From Acidimicrobiales bacterium (GTDB lineage Bacteria > Actinomycetota > Acidimicrobiia > Acidimicrobiales > RAAP-2), in contig JADGOE010000029.1 of the NCBI GenBank assembly GCA_017883135.1, forward strand, positions 1 to 36,548: 36,548 nt of DNA. Reading direction: 5' to 3'. The first letter of the stretch is position 1, and each line of letters opens with the position of its first letter. Below, one piece after another: positions 16,541-26,397 of this stretch. Below the pieces are notes generated by a model. It saw only the letters and a program-made list of their open reading frames with translations, was not told the DNA's origin and did not search any database. Made by a program: the position numbers and the translations under genes.

Positions 16541-17446
16541 CTATCCGGCGCGTTCGAACCCGGGGATCCCGAAGAACAGGTCCGTTTCGACCTCACCATC
16601 GGTTCCGGGCACCACCAGTGAGCCGTCCGAGGCCTTGACCAGCGCCAATCGGTAGTCGTCGTGGGGATGGATGGTGCGCATCACCTCGGGCGGCAGCCCG
16701 AACCAGAACCTCGAGTTGGGGTCCACCTGGGTGGCGTGTGCCAACAGGGCCTGACGCCGCACGTCGGCGTAGGCAGAGATGTCGACAGCGGTACTGGCTA
16801 CGTCCTCGGGAACGCCCTCCCAGCGCCGGCGCCACTCTTCGTCGAAGGGTGACTCGATTCCCAGTTCCTCGAACTTCAGGTGGATCTCGCGGAAGCGGGC
16901 AACGGAGAAGACCGTGTAGTAGAGCTTGTGCGGCTGCCAGGCCTCGCCGGCACCGGGGTAGCGATCCGGGTCCCCCGCCGCCCGAAAGGCGGCCACCCCG
17001 ATGTCGTGGACACGGAGATGGTCGGGGTGCGGATAGGCGGACTGCTCGTCGCCGTAGACGACCATCACCTGCGGTCGGGTGCGTCGCACGATGGCGACCA
17101 GTCGTTCCACCGCCTCCTCGAGCGGGGCCGCGGCAAAGCTCCCCGGGTTGGTGTTCGACTCCGACCCGGCCATCCCCGAGTCGCGGTAGCCGAGCATCAC
17201 CACCTCGTCGTAGCCGATGATCTCCGCTGCCCGGTCCAGCTCCTCCCTCCGCACCGCACCGATCCGGTCACGCACCTCGGGGGTGTCCAGGACCGGATTG
17301 AGGATCTCGCCCTCTTCTCCCCCGGTGCAGCAGACCAGGACGGTGTGGATCCCCTCGGCGTGGTACCGGGCAACGCTTCCCGCCCCTTTGGAGGCTTCGT
17401 CGTCAGGATGGGCGTGAACGGTCAGGAGGCAGAGCGATTGGGACAC
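16541..17446 (-). CDS. mca: Mycothiol S-conjugate amidase Mca
   Basis: Mca cleaves mycothiol S-conjugates, releasing mercapturic acids for export and GlcN-inositol for recycling, so it is part of actinobacterial thiol detoxification. About 301 residues. The zinc site is HAHPDDE (residues 11-17, with His13 and Asp16) plus His143 in YPHPDHLRVH. CTGGEEGEILNP, YRDSGMAG and the long YPGAGEAWQPHKLYY segment are the features that separate Mca from MshB. Start GTG 17446 or GTG 17455. It is divergent from pspA with only about 60 bp between them, which leaves room for overlapping promoters. Confidence 0.9.
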   Translation of the reverse strand: MSQSLCLLTVHAHPDDEASKGAGSVARYHAEGIHTVLVCCTGGEEGEILNPVLDTPEVRDRIGAVRREELDRAAEIIGYDEVVMLGYRDSGMAGSESNTNPGSFAAAPLEEAVERLVAIVRRTRPQVMVVYGDEQSAYPHPDHLRVHDIGVAAFRAAGDPDRYPGAGEAWQPHKLYYTVFSVARFREIHLKFEELGIESPFDEEWRRRWEGVPEDVASTAVDISAYADVRRQALLAHATQVDPNSRFWFGLPPEVMRTIHPHDDYRLALVKASDGSLVVPGTDGEVETDLFFGIPGFERAG

Positions 17447-17513
17447 GCCGCTCACGCTACCGGGCAGGAAAGCCCTAAGCTCCACTACGAAGATCGAGGA
17501 AGGATCTATCACT

Positions 17514-18263
17514 ATGAGCGTGATGAAGCGCCTGTCCGGAATTGTCCAGGCCAAGACCAACAAACTGCTCGACAAGGCCGAAGATCCGCGGGAGTCGCTC
17601 GACCTGTCCTACCAGAAGCAGTTGGAGAGCCTCCAGAAGGTCCGGCGCAGCGTGGCAGACGTCACCACCGCGAAGAAGCGGATCGAGTTGCAGGCCACCC
17701 AGGTCCAGCAGCAGGCGGACAAGCTCCAGCAACAGGCAAAGGCAGCACTGACCCAGGGCAACGAGGACCTGGCCCGAGAGGCCCTGGCGCGTCGGGCCGC
17801 TCTGGCCGAGCAGCTCACCGAGCTCCAGACCCAACACGAACAGGTCGCCACGCAGGAGCGGAAGCTGATCGACACCGCCCAGAAGCTGCAGGCCCAGGTC
17901 GACGCCTTCCGCACCAAGAAGGAGACGATGAAGGCCAGCTACACCGCTGCCGAGGCGCAGACGAAGATCGGCGAAGCGGTGTCGGGGATCTCCGAGTCGA
18001 TGAGCGACGCTGGCATGTCGATGCAGCGGGCCCAAGACAAAATCGACGGCATGCAGGCCAGAGCGGGGGCGATGGACGAGCTCCTCGCCTCTGGGGCCCT
18101 CACCGATCTCACCAACCCGGTCGACGACATCCAGGCCCAACTGAACAAGGCCTCGACCACCTCGACCGTCGACGCCGAGATGGCTGCCCTCAAGGCCGAG
18201 GTCGGGGCAGGCGCCCCTGCGGCCGAGCTCGGATCTGCCGGGCACGGGGACGCAGCGTCGTGA
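17514..18263 (+). CDS. pspA: Phage-shock protein PspA/IM30 family
   Basis: An ESCRT-III-like membrane-remodelling protein that binds damaged inner membrane. The 249 residues begin with the amphipathic helix MSVMKRLSGIVQAKTNKLLD, followed by long coiled coils rich in Gln (ATQVQQQADKLQQQAK; EQLTELQTQHEQVATQERK). The start has a strong GAGGAAGGA. The C-terminal tail is Ala/Gly-rich. Its TGA overlaps the GTG of the next gene (GTGA at 18260-18263). It is the first gene of a four-gene envelope-stress operon. Confidence 0.95.
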   Translation: MSVMKRLSGIVQAKTNKLLDKAEDPRESLDLSYQKQLESLQKVRRSVADVTTAKKRIELQATQVQQQADKLQQQAKAALTQGNEDLAREALARRAALAEQLTELQTQHEQVATQERKLIDTAQKLQAQVDAFRTKKETMKASYTAAEAQTKIGEAVSGISESMSDAGMSMQRAQDKIDGMQARAGAMDELLASGALTDLTNPVDDIQAQLNKASTTSTVDAEMAALKAEVGAGAPAAELGSAGHGDAAS

Positions 18264-18550
18264 TCATCCGGATCCTGGGTGAGGGTCAGTACGAGATCGC
18301 CGACGAGGAGCGCTCCACCCTCGAAGAGCTGGATGCCACGTTGGTGAAAGCTGTCGACAGTGGGGACGAAGCCTCCTTCACCGCGGCGCTGAGCGCCATC
18401 AACGATGAGGTGCGCCGAGCCGGTCAGGCGCTGGCGGCCGACGCCTTCGCACCGTCTGACCTGGTCCTGCCCTTTGCCGACGCCACCCTCGCAGAGACCA
18501 AGTCCCTGCTTGCCGATTCCGGCGACGCAGCCGGACCTGACGACCGCTGA
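18260..18550 (+). CDS. pspAA: PspA-associated protein PspAA
   Basis: A 96-residue PspAA protein, known from actinobacterial and other operons as a companion of PspA. The start VIIRILGEGQYEIADE, the middle LDATLVKAVDSGDEASFTAA and the end SDLVLPFADATLAETKSLL fit the family from end to end. Its GTG overlaps the pspA stop, so translation is coupled and the two proteins are probably made in proportion. The biochemical role is not established; a direct PspA partner is the general view. Confidence 0.88.
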   Translation: MIIRILGEGQYEIADEERSTLEELDATLVKAVDSGDEASFTAALSAINDEVRRAGQALAADAFAPSDLVLPFADATLAETKSLLADSGDAAGPDDR

Positions 18551-18560
18551 AGGCGCCCAC

Positions 18561-19496
18561 ATGAGCACCGCACGGAACATCCCCTCGGATCGGGGCCTCA
18601 ACATCCGGATGTTCACCACCGGACTGATGATCGTGATCCTCTACGCGGTCGTCATCGGGCTGCTGATCGCGTTCGGCCTGTCGTGGTCGATCGTCTTGAT
18701 CTTCGCCGGCGCCATCCTCTTCGTCCAGTACTGGTTCTCCGACAAGATCGCGCTGTTCGGGATGGGTGGACGGGTGGTCACCCCGGAACAGGCACCGCAG
18801 CTCCACGGCATCATCGACCGGCTCTGCGCGATGGCGGACATGAAGAAGCCCCGGGTGGCCATCGCCGACACCGACGTGCCCAACGCCTTTGCCACCGGCC
18901 GGAGCCCGAACAGTGCCGTCATCTGTGCCACGGCCGGTCTGATGCGCCGGCTGGACGAATCCGAACTCGAGGCGGTGCTCTCCCACGAGCTCTCCCATGT
19001 GGCCCATCGCGACGTGGCGGTGATGACCATCGCCAGCTTTCTGGGGATGATGGCCGGCCTGGTCACCCGGATGATGCTGTGGACCGGCCTGGTCGGCGGC
19101 TTCGGTGGCAATGACAACAACAACAACGGGGGGAACGACAATGCCGCCCTCGTCGAGTTGGCCGTGTTGGCCGTGTCGGTCGTGGTCTACGCCATCAGCT
19201 TCCTGTTGACCATGGCGCTGTCGCGCTATCGCGAGCTTGCCGCCGATCGGGCCGGAGCCCTCCTGACCGGGCGACCCTCGGCCCTGGCCTCGGCCCTGGT
19301 CAAGGTGACCGGCGAGATGTCGCGGATCCCGACCCGCGACCTTCGGGCCAGCGAGAGCTTCAACGCCTTCTACTTCACCCCGGCCATCGCCACCAAAGGG
19401 GTCAGCCTCTCCACGTTGTTCTCCACCCATCCGTCCCTCGATCAGCGGCTCGCACAGCTGGCCAGCATCGAGGCCGAGCTGGGCCGGCCTTCGTGA
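18561..19496 (+). CDS. htpX: Membrane zinc protease HtpX
   Basis: A membrane metalloprotease that clears misfolded membrane proteins, 311 residues. Two N-terminal helices (residues 17-40 and 43-60) precede the catalytic motif HELSH at 142-146. A second pair of helices flanks an Asn/Gly-rich loop (GGNDNNNNGGNDN), and the third zinc ligand is the Glu in RYRELAADRAG. FSTHPSLDQRLAQL near the end is the usual HPP-like tail. It begins 10 bp after pspAA, so it belongs to the same stress operon. The Asn-rich insert is a small oddity of this copy. Confidence 0.93.
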   Translation: MSTARNIPSDRGLNIRMFTTGLMIVILYAVVIGLLIAFGLSWSIVLIFAGAILFVQYWFSDKIALFGMGGRVVTPEQAPQLHGIIDRLCAMADMKKPRVAIADTDVPNAFATGRSPNSAVICATAGLMRRLDESELEAVLSHELSHVAHRDVAVMTIASFLGMMAGLVTRMMLWTGLVGGFGGNDNNNNGGNDNAALVELAVLAVSVVVYAISFLLTMALSRYRELAADRAGALLTGRPSALASALVKVTGEMSRIPTRDLRASESFNAFYFTPAIATKGVSLSTLFSTHPSLDQRLAQLASIEAELGRPS

Positions 19497-19529
19497 TCGA
19501 CGGGACCGACCGGTGACCGGTTCTCACTG

Positions 19530-20165
19530 ATGGGCCTCCTCGACACGCTGCTCGGACGCACCAAACCGGTACAGGCCGATCTGGACGCCCTGTTCGCCCT
19601 GCCGTCGGCGTCCATCACCCTCCAGAGCGCGGCAGGGATGTCGTGTTCGGGGCATGCCGGCGTGTGCTTCAAGCCACCCTCGGGGCAAGGGTTCGAGGAG
19701 ATGCAGGCCGAGGTGGTCAATCTCCTGTCCATGGACGGCACCGGTGGGCTCCGCAAGGCAGAGGATTCCTACGGCTACCACTGGCTGGTGGTCGAGGACC
19801 CCGACGTCGAGGCACTGGTGACACGGATCCACCTGGTCAACTCGTCCCTTTCCGATGCCGGCTGGGGCCCCCAGCTGCTCTGCTCGGTGTTCGGCCTCGC
19901 CACCCTTCCCACCCCCGACGGCCAGTCGGACGGCGACTCGGGTCCGGCGCCCGCGACCACCGTCGGGCCGGGCCACGTGCTGGCGTCCAGCGCCTACCTG
20001 GTCTATCTGTTCAAGCGGGGGACCTTCTATCCCTTCGTTCCCACCGGTACCGAGAAGCGGGACATCGAAGAGGAGTTGAAACTGAAGAGCCTGGTGGCTG
20101 ACGATCTGGTGGTCGAAACCGACCTCGATCGCTGGTTCCCCCTCTGGGACCTTCCGGTCGGTTGA
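19530..20165 (+). CDS. pspAB: PspA-associated protein PspAB
   Basis: A 211-residue PspAB-family protein. The N-terminus MGLLDTLLGRTKPVQADLDA is followed by LFALPSASITLQ, which is highly typical, as are VCFKPPSGQGFEEMQAEV and the SYGYHWLVVEDPDVEALVT segment. No membrane helix or signal peptide is seen. PspAB genes occur with pspA, pspAA and htpX in actinobacteria; the molecular function is unknown. It starts 33 bp after htpX and closes the operon. Confidence 0.88.
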   Translation: MGLLDTLLGRTKPVQADLDALFALPSASITLQSAAGMSCSGHAGVCFKPPSGQGFEEMQAEVVNLLSMDGTGGLRKAEDSYGYHWLVVEDPDVEALVTRIHLVNSSLSDAGWGPQLLCSVFGLATLPTPDGQSDGDSGPAPATTVGPGHVLASSAYLVYLFKRGTFYPFVPTGTEKRDIEEELKLKSLVADDLVVETDLDRWFPLWDLPVG

Positions 20166-20216
20166 CCACCCGTCACCCGACGTCCGGGGCGCGCCGGAAG
20201 CACTGCCACTAGCCCG

Positions 20217-20588
20217 TTGGAGCTCCACCAACATGCCGGGTTGCTGGCCGTCAGTCGATTGCCCACCGATGCAGCCTGGCCCACGCCACCGCCGGATGAC
20301 TCGTTCTACTCGGCGACCCGTACCGATTCCGAGCTGTCGGTGGTGTGCCGCCACTACGCCGCCCCCGACGGATCACGGGTCGAACCCGGGTGGCGCGCCC
20401 TCAGCCTGGTGGGCCCACTCGATTTCGCCATGGTGGGGGTAATCGCTCCACTGGCCGCCCTGCTGGCCGAGGCCGGCATCAGCGTGTTCGTCGTCTCGAC
20501 ATTCGACACCGATCACCTGCTGGTCCGGGCGGAGGCTTTCGATCGGGCGGTGTCCGTGCTCCGGTCAGCCGGCCATACCGTTCAGTGA
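20217..20588 (+). CDS. ACT-domain (CASTOR-like) small regulatory protein
   Basis: A 123-residue protein of two ACT-like halves. The first half holds LLAVSRLP, FYSATRTDSELSVVC and GWRALSLVGPLDFAMVGVIA; the second holds LLAEAGISVFVVSTFDTDHL followed by LVRAEAFDRAV. The STFDTD segment is the family hallmark. ACT domains bind amino acids; the ligand here is unknown and no biosynthetic enzyme is fused to it. The start TTG 20217 is the only in-frame start near the N-terminal strand. It follows pspAB by 51 bp and overlaps the convergent pterin dehydratase gene by 7 bp. Confidence 0.8.
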   Translation: MELHQHAGLLAVSRLPTDAAWPTPPPDDSFYSATRTDSELSVVCRHYAAPDGSRVEPGWRALSLVGPLDFAMVGVIAPLAALLAEAGISVFVVSTFDTDHLLVRAEAFDRAVSVLRSAGHTVQ

Positions 20589-20884
20589 GGCCTGGTGGCG
20601 ACCCCGTCGATCGCACGTGCCAGATCGAGGTCGGACTGGGTGATCCCTCCCGAGTCATGGGTGATCAGGGCCAGGGTCACCCGGTCGTAGCGGATGTCGA
20701 TGTCAGGGTGATGGTCCGCATCCTCGGCGAGCCGGCCCACCTCCACGACGAAGGACAGCGCGTCGGCAAAGCTGGCGAGCGTGACCGTCTTGATCAACTT
20801 CCCCCCGATCAGATGCCACTGCACGCGATCCTCTGCGGACAGGGCCGAGTCCAGGGCCGACTCGCTCAGCACCGGTTGCCTCAT
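20582..20884 (-). CDS. Pterin-4a-carbinolamine dehydratase
   Basis: A 100-residue protein of the PCD/DCoH family, which dehydrates 4a-hydroxytetrahydropterin during recycling of pterin cofactor. VQWHLIGGKLIKTVTLASFA, the catalytic DADHHPDIDIRYDRV and the final L-A-R-A-I-D are the standard markers. ATG 20884 has GAGGAGA upstream. It lies 38 bp downstream of a P450 gene on the same strand. No aromatic amino acid hydroxylase is present in the window, so its partner is not shown. Confidence 0.93.
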   Translation of the reverse strand: MRQPVLSESALDSALSAEDRVQWHLIGGKLIKTVTLASFADALSFVVEVGRLAEDADHHPDIDIRYDRVTLALITHDSGGITQSDLDLARAIDGVATRPH

Positions 20885-20922
20885 GACTTCGATCTCCTCG
20901 GTGGCGGGATGACCACTCAGGC

Positions 20923-22134
20923 TCAGTCCCAGGCCCCGACCGAGGCGGTGGGGGTGAAGGCGACCGGCATCGTCTCGTAGCCGGAGACGAAGTTCGCCGC
21001 CCGCTTGGGAGGCTCGCTCTCCTCGACCAGGGACAGATCGGGCAGCCGGTCGAGCAGCCGGTCGAACATGACGGCCAGCTCCATGCGGGCCAGGCGGTTC
21101 CCCATGCAGAAGTGGGCACCGAACCCGAAAGCGATGTGGTCGTTGGGGGTCCGGCCGATGTCGAAGTGCTCCGGCCGGTCGAACATCCGTTCATCGCGAT
21201 TGGCCGAGGGGTAGAGCAACAGGAGCTTCTGCCCTTCGCGGAGGGTCTCCCCGTGGAGCTCCACATCCTTCGTCATCCGTCGCGCCATGTTCTTGATCGG
21301 TGACACCCACCGCAGCATCTCCTCGACGGCCGCCGGCATCAGGGAGCGGTCGTCGGAAAGGGCCCGGAACTGGTCGGGGTGCCGGAGCAGCTCGTACATG
21401 CCACCGCTGATCACGTGGCGGGTGGTCTCATCGCCACCGATCAGGATCAGCAAGGACTCGTAGATCAACGACGCCTCGTCCAGCCGGTCGCCTTCGATCT
21501 CGGCGTGGACCAGGGTCCCGATCAGGTCGTCGGACTGTCCGTCCCGCCGACGCTCATCGGCTACTGCGGTGATGTAGCCGGCGTACTCGACTGCTGCCAG
21601 GGCGGCCTGGTCCATGGCCCCGGGGTCGGGCGAGCCCAGCGCCTTCAGCATGTCGTCGGACCATCGCAACAGATCGTCACGGTCCTCTGGGGCCACACCC
21701 AGCATGTTGCCGATCACGATCATGGGGAGGGGCGCGGCGATGTCCGCCACGAAGTCAGCCGTGCCGGCCTCGCACACCCGATCGATGATCCCGTCGCAGA
21801 TTGCCCGGATACCGGCTTCGCCCGCCCGGATGCGCCGCGGGGTGAACCCTTCGCTGACCAGGCGGCGGCGGCGCACGTGTTCGGGGGCGTCGGTGTCGAT
21901 CATCATCGGTAGCGCATCGCTGTCGGGTCGGATGCCGCCCGCGTTGGAGAAGGTGCCAGGGTCCTTGGATATCTCCTTGATGTCGGCGTAGCGGGTGATG
22001 CCCCACACTCCCGCTGCTTCGTCGAAGTACGCAGGCGCGTGTTCGCGCATCCAGGCGAAGGCAGGGAACGGATCACCCCCGTAGAAGGTGCCGTCGGTCA
22101 GGCCGATAGTCAGGTCAGCGGGCGGAGTGGTCAC
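20923..22134 (-). CDS. Cytochrome P450
   Basis: A soluble bacterial P450 of 403 residues. It contains the I-helix oxygen-binding GGDETTRH, the K-helix ExxR (EEMLRW), and the heme loop FGFGAHFCMG with the heme-ligand Cys343. TDAPEHVRRRRLVSEGFTPR is the usual C-helix region. GTG 22134 is supported by GAGGGAG. Electron partners (ferredoxin, reductase) are not adjacent, and the substrate is unknown. A candidate promoter and palindrome lie about 110 bp upstream. Confidence 0.93.
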   Translation of the reverse strand: MTTPPADLTIGLTDGTFYGGDPFPAFAWMREHAPAYFDEAAGVWGITRYADIKEISKDPGTFSNAGGIRPDSDALPMMIDTDAPEHVRRRRLVSEGFTPRRIRAGEAGIRAICDGIIDRVCEAGTADFVADIAAPLPMIVIGNMLGVAPEDRDDLLRWSDDMLKALGSPDPGAMDQAALAAVEYAGYITAVADERRRDGQSDDLIGTLVHAEIEGDRLDEASLIYESLLILIGGDETTRHVISGGMYELLRHPDQFRALSDDRSLMPAAVEEMLRWVSPIKNMARRMTKDVELHGETLREGQKLLLLYPSANRDERMFDRPEHFDIGRTPNDHIAFGFGAHFCMGNRLARMELAVMFDRLLDRLPDLSLVEESEPPKRAANFVSGYETMPVAFTPTASVGAWD

Positions 22135-22235
22135 GGGGCTCCCTCGGTGTCGGCTCTGGCTGCTTCTGTGGGCACCGGGCCATGTCACCCGCACGCCATG
22201 GGGACGGGTACCGGTCATGGTCGGGTGCGGATCGT

Positions 22236-22270
22236 GTCCGGAGTATACGGACCTGGCAATTGCCTGTCGG
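22236..22270 (-). promoter_or_regulatory. Candidate promoter with palindrome over the -10 box, upstream of a P450 gene
   Basis: On the minus strand, CCGACA (22270-22265) and TATACT (22247-22242) are 17 bp apart, a sensible -35/-10 pair. The -10 lies inside an inverted repeat, GTCCG-TATACTC-CGGAC (22252-22236). A repressor bound there would block RNA polymerase. The repeat arms are only five bases, so chance is possible. No regulator gene is adjacent. It would serve the downstream P450 independently of the upstream one. Confidence 0.4.
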
Positions 22271-22310
22271 GACGTGCCTGCGCCGTACCTCGCCGCCGAC
22301 GTGTCCGGCG

Positions 22311-23558
22311 CTACCGGCGCTGCTGGAAGGAGAGGGGTACCCGGCAGACTCCTGCGTGCTTGTTGGTCCGCACCCGCCCGATCGGCCCGGTCAGGGCGAA
22401 TCCCTCGAGGCGGTCGAGGAGCTCGTCGAGCATCACCCGGATCTCCAGTCGGGCGAGATTGGCCCCCATGCAGAAGTGGGTCCGATGGCCGAAGGTCAGG
22501 TGGGGGTTTGGCGCCCGCCGGATGTCGAAGCGGTAGGGATCCTCGAAGACCGACTCGTGCCGGTTGGCGGACGGCCACCACAGGGTGACCTTGGCTCCTT
22601 GCTCGATGCGGTGGCCCCCCAGCTCCGTGTCACGAATGGCGGTGCGCCGGTTGTAAACGGTGGCCGTGGTCCACCTCAGGATCTCCTCGACGGCGGTGGG
22701 CATCAGGGAGCGATCGTCACGCACTGCTTCGAGTTGGTCGGGGTGCTCCATGAGCGCCACCAGGCCGAGGGCGATCGAGTTCCGGGTGGTCTCGCTGCCG
22801 GCCACAACCAACAGATTGAAGAACATGAGCAGCTCGAGATCGTCGATCGGCCGCGACTCACCGTCGTCGGCCTCAACTCGTCCGGTGGCCAGCGCCGACA
22901 GGATGTCGTCGCTGGGTGACCGCTTCCGTTCGGCGATCAAGTCGGCACCGTACGCGGCCATCGATGCCGCCGCCGCGGCCACGTCTTCGCTGCTCTCCCC
23001 CAGTTCTCGACCGTCGAAGTCGAGCGTGGTGTTCGACCAGGTCATCAGGTCGTGGCGATCGCCATCGGGGACACCCATCAGCGAGGCGACCGCCTGCAGC
23101 GGGAGCTCCACCGCCACGTCGGCCAGGAAGTCGCACGCTCCCCGCTCGGCGATGGCGTCGACGATCCGGCGGGCTCGCTCGCGGAGCTCGCCCTCCATGC
23201 GGGCCAGTGCCTTCGGCGCCACCGGCGGGGTGGCCAGACGGCGGATCCGATGATGGCGGGGATCGTCCATCATGTTGAGGAGGACGCCGGAGGCGAACCC
23301 GTAGGGAAGGTCCTGGATGATCGTGCCGCCACCCGCGGCCCCGGGGGACCGTTCCGAGGAGAACAGCTCGGGGTCGGCGGCCGCACTCATGATGTCGGCG
23401 TGCCGGCTCAGCACCCAGAATCCGACGCCGTCCGGCGTGTGATCGGTCGGGGGCTGCCACCACACGGGCGCCTCGCTCCGGAGCTGGGTGAAGACCTCTT
23501 CGGGGAAGCCGTCGGCGAACAGGTCGAGGTCGCACAGGTCGAGACCCGCCAGGTTCAT
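22311..23558 (-). CDS. Cytochrome P450
   Basis: A second soluble P450, 415 residues, only distantly similar to its neighbour. Motifs: I-helix AGSETTRN, ExxR in EEILRW, heme loop FGHRTHFCMG with Cys363, and MDDPRHHRIRRLA for the C-helix. The N-terminus (MNLAGLDLCDLDLFADGFPE) has the D-L-F pattern of actinobacterial steroid- and fatty-acid-type P450s, but the substrate is not inferable. ATG 23558 has GGAG upstream. The P450 at 20923 follows after 176 bp, so the two may share a transcript or be regulated separately. fumC lies 40 bp upstream. Confidence 0.93.
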   Translation of the reverse strand: MNLAGLDLCDLDLFADGFPEEVFTQLRSEAPVWWQPPTDHTPDGVGFWVLSRHADIMSAAADPELFSSERSPGAAGGGTIIQDLPYGFASGVLLNMMDDPRHHRIRRLATPPVAPKALARMEGELRERARRIVDAIAERGACDFLADVAVELPLQAVASLMGVPDGDRHDLMTWSNTTLDFDGRELGESSEDVAAAAASMAAYGADLIAERKRSPSDDILSALATGRVEADDGESRPIDDLELLMFFNLLVVAGSETTRNSIALGLVALMEHPDQLEAVRDDRSLMPTAVEEILRWTTATVYNRRTAIRDTELGGHRIEQGAKVTLWWPSANRHESVFEDPYRFDIRRAPNPHLTFGHRTHFCMGANLARLEIRVMLDELLDRLEGFALTGPIGRVRTNKHAGVCRVPLSFQQRR

Positions 23559-23598
23559 CTCGTCACTCCGCGATCACGGCGTGGTCAGCCGGCCCTGG

Positions 23599-24990
<1,392 letters not shown>

Positions 24991-25043
24991 TCTCGGTTCC
25001 TTTCGTGCGGGTCCACCACGGTACCGGGTGTCCCGGAGGCTGT

Positions 25044-25496
25044 TCAGCCGGTCGCCCCGCGGCAGTCGGGACACAACCCGACCAGGTCGAACTGGTGACC
25101 GGTGACCACATAGCCCTGCTCTTCGGCGACCACGCGGGCGGCCTCGGCCATGGCCCGCTCGAGACGGGGCGAGGGTGCCACGTCCTCCACGTTGCCGCAT
25201 CGGCCACAGGCCAGGTGATGGTGATGGCCGGCCAGCTCCTCGGCCAGCTCGAAGCGCCCGTGATCGTCGACGCCCGAGACCCGCCGGACCACTCCGGCAT
25301 CGATCAGCGCAGTCACATTGCGGTAGGCGCTGCTCTGGGGAAGCTCGATGTCCGCCGCCAGGATCTCGGGGATGGAGAGCGGCCTCCCTGCGTCGGCCAG
25401 GGTCGCCACCAACGCCTGGCGCATGGGTGTGTACCGCTGGGCCAGGCCTGCCAGGCGCAGGGCGACCTGCTCGTGCACGTACGGTGCTGCGCTCAC
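25044..25496 (-). CDS. Fur-family metal-responsive repressor (Zur- or Mur-like)
   Basis: A 150-residue Fur-family repressor. The winged helix holds [13 protein letters not shown] and the recognition segment [19 protein letters not shown]. The dimerisation domain has the His cluster [11 protein letters not shown] (His91-94, Cys97, Cys100) and CPDC (Cys142, Cys145), the structural zinc set. GTG 25496 is only 10 bp after the second permease gene, so it is the last gene of the metal-import operon. A Fur-type box precedes the operon (29247-29263), so negative autoregulation is expected. Zn, Mn and Fe sensing cannot be separated by motif alone. Confidence 0.88.
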   Translation of the reverse strand: MSAAPYVHEQVALRLAGLAQRYTPMRQALVATLADAGRPLSIPEILAADIELPQSSAYRNVTALIDAGVVRRVSGVDDHGRFELAEELAGHHHHLACGRCGNVEDVAPSPRLERAMAEAARVVAEEQGYVVTGHQFDLVGLCPDCRGATG

Positions 25497-25506
25497 GCCG
25501 GCAACA

Positions 25507-26397
25507 CTACGGCGTCCGGGCCGCCGGCCGGGATCCCCGCCGCCGCCGGGTGGAGGTGACGGCGAAGGCCACCAGGTACACGCCGGTAGCCACGCCGAGG
25601 ATCCCGAAGCTGGGAGGCATCCTCGGGAACAGGTACGCCAAGGTCAACCCGGACCACATGGAGACCACCGCGATACCGGCCGAGAGCCACACGGCGACGA
25701 ACGGTCGCGAGGTGAGCTGCTGGCTGGCGCCCCCCGGTGCCGCCAGCAGCCCGAGCAGCAACAGGGCGCCGACCGCCTGGGTGGCGACACCGGCGGTGAC
25801 GCCCACCAGGACGAAGAAGACGTAGCCGAGGGCCCGCACCGGCACGCCGCGGGCGGAGGCCACCGCCTGGTCGAGGCTGGCGAACAGCAGCGGCCGACCG
25901 ACCGCGACGAAGACGAGGACCACGCCCAGGGCCACGATCGCGTCGGTCAGGGCCTGCGAGGAAGACAGCCCGAAGATCGAACCGAAGAGCACGTTCACAC
26001 CGGCGTTGGATCCCACCCCGCCGGTACCGCTGCGGGTGGTGGTGAAGATGGAGAGGAACAGGGCACCGAGCCCGAGGACCCAGGCGAACACCGATCCGAT
26101 CACGGTGTCGTCGGCGTTGGCCCTCCGGCCCAGGCCCGCCATCACGAGGGCCACGGCGATGCAGCCGCCGTACAGCCCGACCCGTAGATCGATGCCGAAC
26201 GCCAGCGCGGCCAGCGCCCCGGTGAAGGCCACGTGCGAGAGGGCGTCGCCGCTGAACACCTGGCCCCGGAGCACCACCACATAGCCCACCAGGCCAGCTG
26301 CCAGGGCGATGCAGGTGCCGGCCCCGAAGGCCGTCCGCATGAACGGGTGGGCCAGCAGGTGAGCGATCCCCACCAGCGGATCGACGGTGGCCATCAT
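25507..26397 (-). CDS. ABC metal transporter permease (ZnuB/TroC family)
   Basis: An integral membrane permease of 296 residues with about eight to nine hydrophobic helices, belonging to the ABC-3 family of Zn/Mn importers. AGLVGYVVVLRGQVFSGDAL and SHVAFTGALAAL give the cytoplasmic loop that contacts the ATPase, and AVGALLLLGLLAAPGGASQQ is the conserved late helix. The ATG overlaps the stop of the other permease (ATGA at 26394-26397). The two permeases are different in sequence and probably form a heterodimer. The Arg-rich tail is cytosolic. Confidence 0.9.
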   Translation of the reverse strand: MMATVDPLVGIAHLLAHPFMRTAFGAGTCIALAAGLVGYVVVLRGQVFSGDALSHVAFTGALAALAFGIDLRVGLYGGCIAVALVMAGLGRRANADDTVIGSVFAWVLGLGALFLSIFTTTRSGTGGVGSNAGVNVLFGSIFGLSSSQALTDAIVALGVVLVFVAVGRPLLFASLDQAVASARGVPVRALGYVFFVLVGVTAGVATQAVGALLLLGLLAAPGGASQQLTSRPFVAVWLSAGIAVVSMWSGLTLAYLFPRMPPSFGILGVATGVYLVAFAVTSTRRRRGSRPAARTP

